From Anagrus nilaparvatae (taxonomy: Eukaryota > Arthropoda > Insecta > Hymenoptera > Mymaridae): a stretch of 64,000 nucleotides of DNA. Below are positions 46,691-57,556 of the stretch, piece by piece. The stretch spans positions 64,262,501 through 64,326,500 of the forward strand of contig JAKSXM010000007.1 of the NCBI GenBank assembly GCA_022575985.1, given 5' to 3'. The translations under genes and the position numbers were made by a program. How positions within the stretch are numbered: position 1 is the stretch's first letter; every line of letters starts with the position of its first letter. Below the pieces are notes generated by a model, which worked only from the letters and a program-made list of their open reading frames with translations, did not search any database and was not told the DNA's origin.

Positions 46691-48391
46691 AATAAATTTT
46701 GAATAGTGCTATGCTGATTTAAAGTTTTTTGGTCAAATTTCTCTCCTCAGCCACCATTTTTGAAAATCCCGTAAAAAAGCTCTAAAAAACGTTAAAGAAA
46801 GAAAAAAAAGTAGATTTTCGATGTAAAATTTGATGAAAAATTCGAATTTTCAGTCAGATTTTTCCTACTCTATGTCAATTCGCGGGAAAATTCAAATTTG
46901 TGTTAAACTTTATGTGAAAATAACTCAAAAGTTTCCCGCTAAAAAAAAAAATTTTTTTTTAACAAAATTTTTAAAAATTGCATATATTTTCCTGAAAAAA
47001 ATTTCCCGAGAGTAATTTTTGTTTTAAGCGAGTAATACCGATTTTCGTTTTTTTCAATTTTGACTTGTTACTTATTTTGCTGATTTCCCGCTAAGTCACG
47101 TGACCAAATGAAAATCTGACCAAAAATTTGAATTTTTCGGGAAATTTTACAAAGGTATAGTATTTTTGGTATCCTTTGAATGATACATCTGAATTTGACA
47201 AGTTAATTAAAATGTTTATTAAAATATAGAAAAAATGATAATTTATAAAACGGGATTTTATTGATTTTTGAGTACATTCTAACTATTTATAGACATTTTG
47301 ATAGAAAATAAAATCTAATCTTAAAAAAAATTTGATTTTTATTAATAATAAACATAACTTTTGTTTTTCCAAAAGAAGTATTTTTATTTTTAGATTTTAC
47401 ATGATTTTTAGGCTAAAAATGTAAAAAAATCAAGAAAATCCCATTTTATAAATTTTATTTTTTTCTATATTTTAATAAACCATTTTAATTAAATTGTCAA
47501 ATTGAGATGTATCATTCAAAGGATACCAAAATTACTATACCTTTGTAAAATTTCCCGCAGAATTCAAATTTTTGGTCAGATTTTCATTTGGTCACGTGAC
47601 TTAGCGGGAAATCAGCAAAATAAGTAACAAGTCAAAATTGAAAAAAACGAAAATCGGTATTACTCGCTTAAGGAGATCCCTCAAAGATACCGGTCGCTGG
47701 CATTGATTTCTATGTAATATTCGATTTTTAACAACCTTTTACAATAAAATTAAAAAAAAAAAGCGAATACCCCGAAGAGGATAAATCAAAGATTATTTAA
47801 AAAAAAAAAAAATTAATTTTTGATAATATTAGGATAAGAAAATATGTTGCAAACCCAATTGAAAAATTACCGACCATCAAATGCCATATTTTCTTATCCT
47901 AATATTATCAAAAATTAATTTTTTTTTTTTTTTTAAATAATCTTTGATTTATCCTCTTCGGGGTACCCGTTTTTATATTTAAATTTTTCTTTATTTTCAC
48001 CCAAATAAATGAATAATAAAAAATTATCCTTTGAAATGTAAATTTCTTTCCAGCAGTCAGAGATTACCACGCAAAAAAATTTTTTTCAGGAAAATATATG
48101 CAGTTTTTAAAAATTTTGTTAAAAAAAAATTTTTTTTTTTAGCGGGAAACTTTTGAGTTATTTTCACATAAAGTTTAACACAAATTTGAATTTTTCCGCG
48201 AATTGACATAGAGTAGGAAAAATCTGACTGAAAATTCGAATTTTTCATCAAATTTTACATCGAAAATCTACTTTTGTTTCTTTCTTTAACGTTTTTTAGA
48301 GCTTTTTTACGGGATTTTAAAAAATGGTGGCTGAGGAGAGAAATTTGACCAAAAAACTTTAAATCAGCATAGCATTATTCAAAATTTATAG
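46691..48391. mobile_element. 1.7-kb foldback element with insertion in one arm
   Basis: Left 46691-47015 pairs with right 48057-48391 (ends AATTTTGAATA, then TGCTATGCTGATTTAAAG). 47025-47345 pairs with 47349-47670 (GCGAGTAATACCGATTTTCG, CCGCTAAGTCACGTGACCAA). The centre is near 47347. The same 58-residue open frame appears on both strands (46830-47015 plus, 48057-48251 minus) because of the symmetry, and is not a gene. The right arm carries about 386 extra bases at 47671-48056. Confidence 0.85.
47671..48056. mobile_element. ~386-bp insertion with its own palindrome
   Basis: It has no counterpart in the left arm of the surrounding foldback. Inside, 47758-47858 (ACCCCGAAGAGGATAAATCA, AATATTAGGATAAGAAAATA) pairs with 47889-47967 (TATTTTCTTATCCTAATATT, TGATTTATCCTCTTCGGGGT). 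No target duplication was recognised. Confidence 0.65.
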
Positions 48392-49945
48392 AAAGCCTTC
48401 AAATTCGGGGGATCATCTATTTTTAAGCTGTTTTATCGAAAAAAACCAAATTTCCTATTTTTGAGACCTGGCATATCATTTTGTGCTTTTTATCTATGGA
48501 ATTACCCAATAGTTAGTTATTTGAAATTTAAGTACATAAAATAAATAGCATAATAAAAAATATTCGTAAAAGTTTTGAATATCTTGGACCCAGTTCACAT
48601 AAATAAAATTTTCTGTATACTTTTTATAAAGCTAAAAAGCTTTTCTAGATCCAATCCTCAATTTACAACCGTTTACTTGTTTTTGGTTTTTTTTTTGGTA
48701 GATTAATTTATTCTTATTTTTTCTGTCAAATGCTTATTTTACATTGAAAAATATTTTCTATATTTTATTTCTTAGACACACCTGGACTGCCAATGCCTGA
48801 TAAAATCATATTTTTTTACAAATTTACCTTTCAACAAGATTTTAAACTTATAAATATCTCAAAATGTGAAAGTTCGATTTTCCATAACTTACTCTTACCC
48901 CTTGAAAAAAAATCCATGGGAACCCTAATCTGAAAGCTTGAGATAAAAAAAATTATTTTTCTCAAATTCCTATTTTTTTATATTTTTTAATTGCCTAACA
49001 AGTCATGGACATCTATCCCGAAATTCAGATCCATGGAAAATTTCAAAATCCGAAATTTTTGCCAGGTTTTCATTTGATAACGATATTTGGAAATTCAAAA
49101 ATTAAAAACACTAGTAATTTCAGAATTATCATTTTTTTACCTAGATCTTTCAGATTAATATATTCCATAGATTTTTTTGAGGAAGTAAAAATAGGTCGAA
49201 CCAATATCGTTAAAACCGATACTAAAAATTGGAAACCGACTTCAGAAGGTTTTTTGTTACCAAAAAAGCATGATTTTCTGGGAATATCAATTCTACCCAG
49301 AGCAGATTTTGCCAAAAATTCACCCCCTTCTTTCCTAATCTAAGTGGGTTTGAAATATGTTATTTGACTATTGAATTCTTTCGACCCTCCCATTAAGATT
49401 AAAATTAGTTAAAGCTTTTGTATAATGTCATTGTCTACCAACAATTAAATCATGTTTTAAGATTTACTCTTGTGTAACTTAGATTACTTCTCTTATTATT
49501 CAGATTTCTGTATTGCAAATATAAATTTGAATACATAAATCTTATAATACATTTATCCTTATCTTGTTTTAATTTCTCAAACCCAATAATTTCAAGATTT
49601 TAATAGACTCCTAAGTTGTAATTAATTACTTAATTTTCTAATTTTTTTTTTACAAATAAAAATTTTCAATGACTGAACCACTTACCACTTTCCTTCGTAA
49701 CTTAGATTCAATTCTATTACTTTTTAATCTCTTAAATATAGGTAAAAATATAAATTCTAGTGTAATCGTCGTAGAAAATTAGTTTTATGTAATCGCAGTT
49801 TTGTAATTAGGCTGACATGACTTTACTTTTCTTATTTCTCATTGGATTACTGATTTTGTTATCTAAGATTATCATTCTACTAATCTTTAGATCTTCTTGA
49901 TGTGGTTTCAACTTTATTCAGCAATTTTTAAATTTTAATTTCATA
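48392..49945. other. AT-rich stretch, no gene seen
   Basis: Overlapping open frames on both strands near 49005-49343 (112 and 81 residues) show no motif, and neither has flanking splice evidence. Confidence 0.4.
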
Positions 49946-50160
49946 CACTGCAAAAAAAATCCACTTGAGGTATTTAGTAAGCAGAATTTCGTTTGTTGCT
50001 AGCGTGGAATTTTTCCTTTTGCAACAAGTGTACTTTCCTTTAGAATTTTTTAAAAATTTTCTTTACGTTTCAAATAATTTGCAATCATTTGAGCAAGAAA
50101 AAATAATTCTGCTAGCCAGGAGTGGAATTAATCCCGCTAACCGGATTTCGTAATTTTTTA
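49946..50160. repeat. Repeat with CACTGCAAAAAAAATCC end
   Basis: It begins CACTGCAAAAAAAATCCACT after TA and shares 50058-50130 with 36190-36290. The matching right terminus was not found. Confidence 0.4.
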
Positions 50161-50795
50161 ATTAGAAAATTTTCCTTAGGAATGTTGAATACATTTTGGT
50201 TTCTACGCTTACCCCAATTTTTAGCCGTTAGCTATGATAAAAATAACCTGCATTCTAAAAGTATCCTAGCATTGCTTTTCTCTTAAAATTTGTCTTGAAT
50301 AAAAGTTAGAAAAAAATTGCATTTATTTAAACTGTACAACTTCCATCATTATCTGCCCATGCGTTTATAATAAATGTAAAAAAATTTTTTTTTTTTAAAT
50401 ATACAAATGTAAAAAGTTTTTTAAACATTATTTAATACAAAAAGTAATAAATATAACAAATTATTTACAGTATATCATAAACTATTACTATACAAACAAC
50501 TATAATTTTACTTAAATATAACACCTGAATATATATATATATATATCTATATATATTATAATAGTTTTCATTCTCTCGACATACGTCGTAAACTTAAACA
50601 ACTTCAATTATTTTCTAAAGAAAAGGTCTTTTCATCTTTGTATTTTGTTTGGAAGTAGTAAATACTCTATTAGTACTAGGTACTTTCTGCATGTTACTTT
50701 ACTTAATGTTAAACCTTTAAATTTTATTTTTACATGTATTTATAATTGCTAAAATTTTCTAATTAAAAAATTAGATTAAATTAAATTGCTTACGT
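50161..50795. other. AT-rich stretch, no gene seen
   Basis: (AT)n near 50530-50560. Nothing else was recognised. Confidence 0.4.
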
Positions 50796-51511
50796 TAGCC
50801 TGGCAGTTATTTTAAAAAGTTGCTTGCATTTTTTTTATTAGCAGATAAATTAAGTATTTAGACTCCCAAAATAATCGCTTGCTTCTAAATATTGCTGCTT
50901 AGCATTTAAAAATAATATTGTTTCTTGTGGAACCAAAAGTTTGCTCCATAAGAACCTATGGCAAATACACTGTAAAAAGTAACTTTCTTAGATTTACAAA
51001 AAAAATAGAATTTTTTCGAAAAATTAGTGAATTTTCAAAAAATTTTGTAAATATTCGATAAAAATCGTAAATTTACTAAATTTATACATTATCGAAAAAT
51101 TTGAGAATTCTCGATTTTTTTTTTGTGATTTTACGAAAAAAGTTGTAAATTCACAACTATTTTTCGGAAATTTACAACTATTTTTTGTAAATTTTTGAAA
51201 AAAAATGGTGAATTATTAATTTTTCTTGTGAATTCACAAAAAAAATCTAGAATACTCGAATTTTTTGTTAATATACTAAATTTAGTAATTCTACGATTTT
51301 TTTCGAATATTTACAAATTTTTTTGAAAATTTACTAATTTTTCGAAAATGTTCTAATTTTTTTGTTAATATAAGAAAGTTACTTTTTACAGTGTACTTAA
51401 AAGTGATTAAATGAGCTACAAATCTGAAAATCTTATTTTTTGGGTCAATGACACCTAATTTAACTCGGTAGTTAAGAATCCAAGGGATTTTTTAAATAAC
51501 TGCTAGGCTTA
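50796..51511. mobile_element. 'TAGCCTGGCAG' element, split by a nested MITE
   Basis: The left end TAGCCTGGCAGTTATTTTAA is mirrored by TTTTTTAAATAACTGCTAGG near 51490-51508. Without the nested element 50968-51393 it is about 290 bp. A left half lies at 17818-18000 and a right half at 52785-52926. Confidence 0.6.
50968..51393. mobile_element. 426-bp CACTGTAAAAAG MITE, TA target site
   Basis: A full-length palindromic copy with TA on both sides (50966-50967 and 51394-51395). It is longer than the copy at 20742-21103 because of an extra block around 51130-51220. It lies inside the TAGCCTGGCAG element and is therefore younger. Confidence 0.85.
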
Positions 51512-51514
51512 TAT

Positions 51515-52355
51515 ATGTTACCGTTAAAGTCCGCTCTCCCGATAATGTTAACATTAACCAGTTAAAGTTAACTTTAGCGAAGCGTTTTCGTTAAAGTCCA
51601 CGAAGACGATTAAAATGAATAAAAATACAACATTAACGGGTGTGTATACGATAAAGTTAACTTTAACCAATCCTTGTCAGTTAAAGTCCATGAAAGCGGT
51701 TTAGCAAATTAAAAAAAATTTGTATTATAATATATTATATACGACTCTGGCTATAAGGCATCCAAGGATTTAGGTTAGGCTACTTTTTTAAAAATGCATT
51801 TCTTGGGACCAGTAATCAATCCTAGTTAGAACACGCCCCTAGGGTTAGGTTAGGCTATTTTTTTTTTTAAGGCATTTTCACGCAGTAAGGCATTCCCTAG
51901 AATTAGGGCAAGGTGGGCTTAAGAACCCATTCGCAAATTTGTAAACAATACTGTGACAATGCCTTTAAAAAAAAATAGCCTAACCTAACCCTTGGGGTGT
52001 CTTATAACTAGGATTGGTTACTGATCCTAAGAAATGCATTTTTAAAAGAGTAGCCTAACCATAGAAATGTTTCACAATATCTTTATGAGCCTAACCTAAG
52101 CCCTGAGAGTACCTTATAGCGAGAGTCGTATATAATATTATATAATACAAACTCGAACTCTTATATGAAACCGCTTTCATGGACTTTAACTAACAAGGAT
52201 TGGTTAAAGTTAACTTTAACGAACATGATGCCGCTAATGTTATATTTTTATTCATTTTCATCGTCTTCATGGACTTTAACGAAAACGCTTCGCTAAAGTT
52301 AACTTTAACTGGTTAATGTTAACTTTATCGGGAGAGCGGACTCTAACGGTAACAT
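51515..52355. mobile_element. 841-bp MITE, TIR ATGTTACCGTTAAAGTCC, copy 2
   Basis: The same length and almost the same sequence as 26480-27320. Visible differences cluster in the AT-rich block near 51700-51740. It abuts the right end of the TAGCCTGGCAG element (ending about 51511), separated only by an ATAT stretch. Confidence 0.85.
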
Positions 52356-52784
52356 ATATATATATATATCTATATATATATGAAGAATTTAAAAATAAAA
52401 CTTTATTTTTTTATCTATAATTAAGATTTTATATAATACCATATCTATAATCCGATTAGTTTATTTCACGAATTATATATATATAGTTGTCTTTTCTATA
52501 TTGAATAACTTTTTTCTGTATATCTGTATTTATGCATTTGCGTTATCCATAAATTTTAATTTAAAAAAAAAAAAAAATAGTTTTGTCGATATTCAGAGTA
52601 AGTTATAAAAAATTTAATTCGCTTTTTGTTCAATTTTCTATTATTTTTTAATACAACCTAAAGTCACTTTAAGTTTGGTACCAATAGATTATAATAATAT
52701 TAACTAATTGATAACAATCGAAAGTGGTTTTAAAAACAGGAATTAATTAATTAGAAATAATTTTTTTAAAATACATTTTGATGA

Positions 52785-52926
52785 GAGCCCATATATTTGG
52801 TGACAACTTTAGGAGTTATTAAATGGGCTATAATTTTGGAAATTTTATTTTTTTGATAATTTGCTAATTTCTTGACCCGATAATCGAAAGTCCAAGAATT
52901 TTTTTTAAATAACTGCCAGCCTAATA
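52785..52926. repeat. Right half of the 'TAGCCTGGCAG' element
   Basis: TTATTAAATGGGCTATAATT and TTTTAAATAACTGCCAGCC parallel 51404-51508. The left half is absent. Confidence 0.55.
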
Positions 52927-52943
52927 TATGATCATCCTGATGA

Positions 52944-52967
52944 TATTATTATTATTATTATTATTAA
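52944..52967. repeat. (ATT)n microsatellite
   Basis: About seven ATT units following GATCATCCTGATG. Confidence 0.9.
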
Positions 52968-53151
52968 TAAATTTATTTACTTTAATCCATTCTGTACTCC
53001 ATCAGCGGAAAAGTTTACTTTAATAATTTTTATAAAACGAGCTAATTTCTTTTTCAAACAAAGCACTTGAAAATTTTAATTTCTCGTGTAAAAGGACTCT
53101 AAATTTTTATAGCTTGATTTCATTGGCCTTTTTTAAATTAAATTAGGGACT

Positions 53152-53925
53152 CTACCAAAATATCCAAACCAAATTATCCAAGACTAAATATCCAAACCAG
53201 AAAATCCAAAACCTAAAATATCCAAAAATAAAAATTCCAAATTATAAAATTTCTTAAAATTTTTATTTTAAAATTTTAAATTAAATCCTATAATTTTCAA
53301 ATATTCCGAATTATTCTTTTCTTCTACGTAATCCTGAAAATTGTGTACAATATTTGATATTCTATTATCTATGTTTTTGCGTTTGGTTGAAGCTGGTCTT
53401 TTAATTTTTTGTGTCCAAGATTTAGCTGTTGCAACATCATTTCAGTATCGGCCTGTTCTTTTCAAAGTGCAGTTAAGATAACCTCATTGTATTGTTCTTG
53501 CAAGCCTTCCATCTGCACTCTTCGAAAAACATTCTGACAAAGATGAAAAAAGCATGCTTGCACATTATCACAGTAATTTTTTGCAGTTAATTGTGGATAA
53601 CTCAAAATCTGTCATGATTTTTGTGGACTCTAAAGACAAATCTTTCAGCTGCAGCCAATGATACTTCTAATACTTTTGCATATGCTATTTGTTCCTTACC
53701 TTCTAAAAGTGAATACACAAGAGAAAGCGAAATAGTTTGTTCTATATTATTATTTGTTTATAATACAGATCCCTTAATTACAATTTTTAAATTTAAAATT
53801 AATAATTTTGAATGGATATTATTATTTTTGGATATATTTAATTTGAATATTGTATTCGGATATTTTAAGTTTGGATATTTAATGCATACGAATATATTAC
53901 ATTTCGATATTTTGCCCCCCAACCA
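53152..53925. mobile_element. Decayed MULE-like element with 'ATATCCAAA' ends
   Basis: The left side has irregular copies of AAATATCCAAA (CCAAAATATCCAAACC, AAAATATCCAAAAA). The right side has the inverse TTTGGATATTTAA and GGATATTTT words, ending near TTTTGCCCCCCAACC. Between them lies the transposase remnant. The ends are too irregular to fix a target duplication. Confidence 0.5.
53341..53740 (-). pseudogene. MULE-type transposase fragment, frameshifted
   Basis: On the minus strand three reading frames in succession give LVYSLLEGKEQIAYAKVLE, then STKIMTDFELSTINCKKLL, then VQACFFHLCQNVFRRVQMEG and LQEQYNEVILTAL, followed by a stop. TDFE is the second acidic residue region of the DDE core, and the CFFHLCQ motif follows it in the MULE transposase domain also found in Mutator/Phantom transposases. 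The N-terminal zinc finger and C-terminal part are missing. At least two frameshifts and one stop show it is dead. The plus-strand open frame at 53621-53995 is its shadow. Confidence 0.75.
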
Positions 53926-55165
53926 AAATTACGCAACAAATATGCAGAAGAAAGTTCCCAGAATTTCTGCTTTACTTATTTTAAAAACAAAATAGCTAAT
54001 TTTGTACTTTTAGGCAAAAAATAATTATTATATTCATAACTCGAGAATAACATTTCTTGCAAACTTAATCACAAAGTCAAAATATCTTCATATATGTTAT
54101 TAAAAAATTTTAATTATTTAAGTTAACGTAGCGTAAAAAGGTTCGTCAAAGTTTAAAAAATGTATTCAACGCTTTTTAAAAACGTTATATTAAAATTAAT
54201 TTTTTTAATATTAAAAAATTTTAAATATATAAATAAAAATTTGTTTACACAATTGTAAGAAAGATATATTAACCCTTTAGGTAATAAAATAAAAATAATT
54301 AAAACTGTTAAAAAAACTAACTTATTTTTTTCCAAGAAAGTGAAACTACATTTTTCTGACAGCTTTATAGTTTAAAAGTACTGATCGTAAACTCAACATA
54401 TTAACGTATAGGTATATACCTATAATGTACAGTATATGTAGTAATAAAGCTTATCAGGATACAAGTAGGTGTACGTACAGTCAATGTTAAAAGAGCATAT
54501 TCTGTGAACGAGATATATTAAGCTACATGTATATAAAACCTTGTACAAATGACTTAAGAAGGATTCAAGCAACATGAAAACTAGATTATTTACTTTTTCC
54601 TTAAGGTTTCAACTTTCAATGAAATTATCTTAACATGCATAGGATGGTACTCAACCTTTGAACCAATTTTTGTAAATAATACAAAACGCTAATACAAACA
54701 ATCTAACATTTACTTGTAAATATACGAAATATATTTAATCATTTTAAAATTTAATAACAGGTGTTTATACAATAAATTTCCTGCTCGTGATTACCATATA
54801 AAAAGTATCGTAAACATTTGGAAATTAAATTGTTATCTAGTCTCATAAATACGTAAAATAACATAGGATCATAAAAAGCTATATTGATATAGCACTCAGG
54901 ATTAATTACTCCTTTCAATCACTTTTTGTAAATTAACAAGGGGAGTACAGTACGTTTGGAGCACTAAATTAAATGAAATAAATAGAAATTAGTTAATTGT
55001 GTTCAAAAAACATGCCGACTATACTAGGTTCATTTCAATAGATCTTCTTGCTAGAAAGACAGGGTTTTGTCATGGTTTTCAGGCTATTTTCTAAATGAAG
55101 CTGTCAGCTTGTAAGTAAACCAAACACTATCGGGTTGGTCTCACCGCGATAATCAATAAACAGAA
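53926..55165. other. AT-rich stretch, no gene seen
   Basis: No exon, RNA or bounded element was supported. Confidence 0.4.
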
Positions 55166-55345
55166 TGCCCATTTTTGGCCCAAAATGACCAATTTTTAAA
55201 TTGCTGCCAAAATTGCAATTTTCAATAAAAACGGATTTTATAAAAGCTTACACGAAATTTTGGAAACTTATAAAATCCGTTTTAATCCAAAAAAGTAATT
55301 TTGGAACCATTTTAAAAATTGGTCATTTTAGGCCAAAAATGGGGG
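55166..55345. repeat. ~180-bp inverted repeat
   Basis: CATTTTTGGCCCAAAATGAC and AATTTTTAAA on the left mirror TTTAAAAATTGGTCATTTTA and GGCCAAAAATG on the right, with a second inner pair AACGGATTTTATAA/TTATAAAATCCGTT. It is non-coding. Confidence 0.7.
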
Positions 55346-55499
55346 TCTGGTTCATTGACTAACACAGTCAGGGAAAAAGTGATAAAAAATCATAATATCA
55401 TAATTTATGACCCTATCCAAAAATGGAGGAAACTTAAAAGGTATTCTATGAATTTTTATTCTCTTAATTTTTTTTATTTATTACGAAGGAAACAAGACC

Positions 55500-55823
55500 A
55501 TTCGGATGTTGATACGTATATTTCTTGAAAAGCGTTCTATGTAGTTTTTGAAAAACGTCAACTTTGACAGCTGATATTGCATTCAATGTAATAATTACAC
55601 AATGATAATTATAAAATGAAATTTATAATTTATTACCCTTTTATTTAGAATTTTAAATTATTTAATATAACGTGTATAATTTAATATAATGTCAATTGCA
55701 TTCAAGTTTTTTCGTTGTGGAACTGCAGGTTCAAAAATATCAACAATCAAAGTTGACATTTTTTAAAAACTACATATATCACTCTTAAAACTTTTCAAAA
55801 ATAAACGTGCTAACACCCGAATT
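55500..55823. repeat. ~320-bp inverted repeat (MITE-like)
   Basis: ATTCGGATGTTGATACG at the left mirrors CGTGCTAACACCCGAAT at the right. Inner arms TATGTAGTTTTTGAAAAACG and TCAACTTTGA pair with TCAAAGTTGACATTTTTTAA and AACTACATA. It is non-coding. Confidence 0.65.
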
Positions 55824-57420
55824 GATTTCTAGTTTTAATAAATTTTTAATTTATTTCAATTTTTCTAATTTTTGATTTTGGACTTGCCAGCGAGACTAGA
55901 CCCTTGTACCGCCAATTTGAGAAAATAGTATTCTTTTTAACTTGCCTCCATTTTGGGACAAGGTGAGGTGACTGGCTCGAGAAAGAATCGCTTATATTTA
56001 TTTTTCAAACTTTATTTATTTGAATTATATTCATAGCTAAATATTATTTCTATAAGAAGGATTTAATATTCTCGAGTTTTAAATAAAAGTTTTAATATTT
56101 TGTATATTATTAATTTTAGTTTAAAATTAAACAATAAACATAAAATGTATCCGAGTTATAGTCATTGTCATTATATTTATATTCGTTGCGTTTTATTGCC
56201 GACTAAAATACAGAGAGAATATTAAATTTTCAATGGAGACAGGACTTTATTGATCTAGGAAGTTATATTTTTAATGTTTGGTATTAATCTTTGAAAAAAC
56301 TTTTCTAAACCTTTAAATCAATCTCATGCTGAGGACTCCATATGAACTAATGATACTTTCCAAGTCAATGACAATTTATCGAGTTTTTACACTTGATTTA
56401 GTCTAAAAATTACTTTGAAAGCTCAACTTTAATTTTATTTTACTATTTTTTAAATTTATTTTCAACAAAAAAAATTTATCAGTAAAAACAGAAAAACATT
56501 TTTTTCAAATCTTGCATAGAATTTTCTTTAAAATTGAATTTTTGTATGCTTCTTTAACTTATAGAAATTCCCTTAAAGATTCCTTTAATTATTCATTCAA
56601 TAGAGTTTTTAGCTCATTGTAAACCTGTCAGTTTTAATAAATAGTCTCCACAGTATAATATATTTCTGCAAGATTAAATTTCAAGTACACATAGAAGATG
56701 CGTTTTTTTTATTTTTTTCAATCTGAAAAATCAATAACCACAATAAGTTTTAATTTAATGTGGTTTTGGTTTACGTCTTCCCTTATTACAGAATTGAAAT
56801 TGACTGTCGATATGTCCTTTTTATCAAATTTAATTTTTTTTTCTTCTTACTGATTTCTTTAGATATTTCATTATTAGGCGTCATACTGAGTCCTGATTTA
56901 ATTAAATATCTGCTGACTTCGTAGAATTTTATTTTTCACGCATTTATTTTTTTAAATCCTTCGTATACTATCTTACGCTGCTTTATTGAAATTTTTACAC
57001 GTGTCCATAAACAAGGTTTTTTTTATTTCAAATAAACTTGGTAACCCTGTTGAATACATTTTTTGCATATGATTTGAAATGCAGAAACAAATAAAATTCT
57101 ACCAAGTCACCAGATGTTTTATTTAATCGGCACACTATGCACCAGAAAAATTAAATGAATCTAAAAATTTTAATTGGATTGAAATGGCTTCACTTAAGCC
57201 AATCCTACGTTTTTTTGATCCCCGAAAACGATTCTAAATATTTTATCTATTTTCTAATGAACGGTTTTGAGGAACAAATGCTATGTTGCCCAAAATAAGC
57301 TAAAAATTATTTACAAATAAAAGTCTTTGAAAAATACTGCTGATTGAATGAAATTTTAGTTTTTAATCTCTAGTTTTTGGAATCGTTGAGTACCATTCAA
57401 AAATCATAACGATACACGGT
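55824..57420. other. AT-rich stretch, no gene seen
   Basis: No splice-bounded exon, RNA gene or terminal repeat was recognised. Confidence 0.4.
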
Positions 57421-57462
57421 AGTGCAAGGGTCTATTTCTACAAAGAGACCCGAAGCACTCAG

Positions 57463-57556
57463 TGCTTATTATAATTTAACCTAGGGGTTCTCTAACCTAT
57501 AAAATACCCTGCTTATTATAATTTAACCTAGGGGTTCTCTAACCTATAAAATACCG
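57463..57556. repeat. Perfect-looking 47-bp tandem duplication
   Basis: The units 57463-57509 and 57510-57556 start TGCTTATTATAATTTAACCT and differ, as far as I can see, only at the last base. They lie just outside the hairpin end of the 156-bp-array element, so the duplication may be linked to insertion or rearrangement there. Confidence 0.9.

Noticed and set aside
46830..48251. The same 58-residue open frame on both strands (46830-47015 plus, 48057-48251 minus)
   Set aside because: It is the two arms of one palindrome. The composition is Lys/Phe/Ile-rich AT noise, with no motif.
49005..49343. 112-residue open frame with an antisense frame over it
   Set aside because: No motif, no splice context and no repeat partner seen in the window. 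Kept as spacer.
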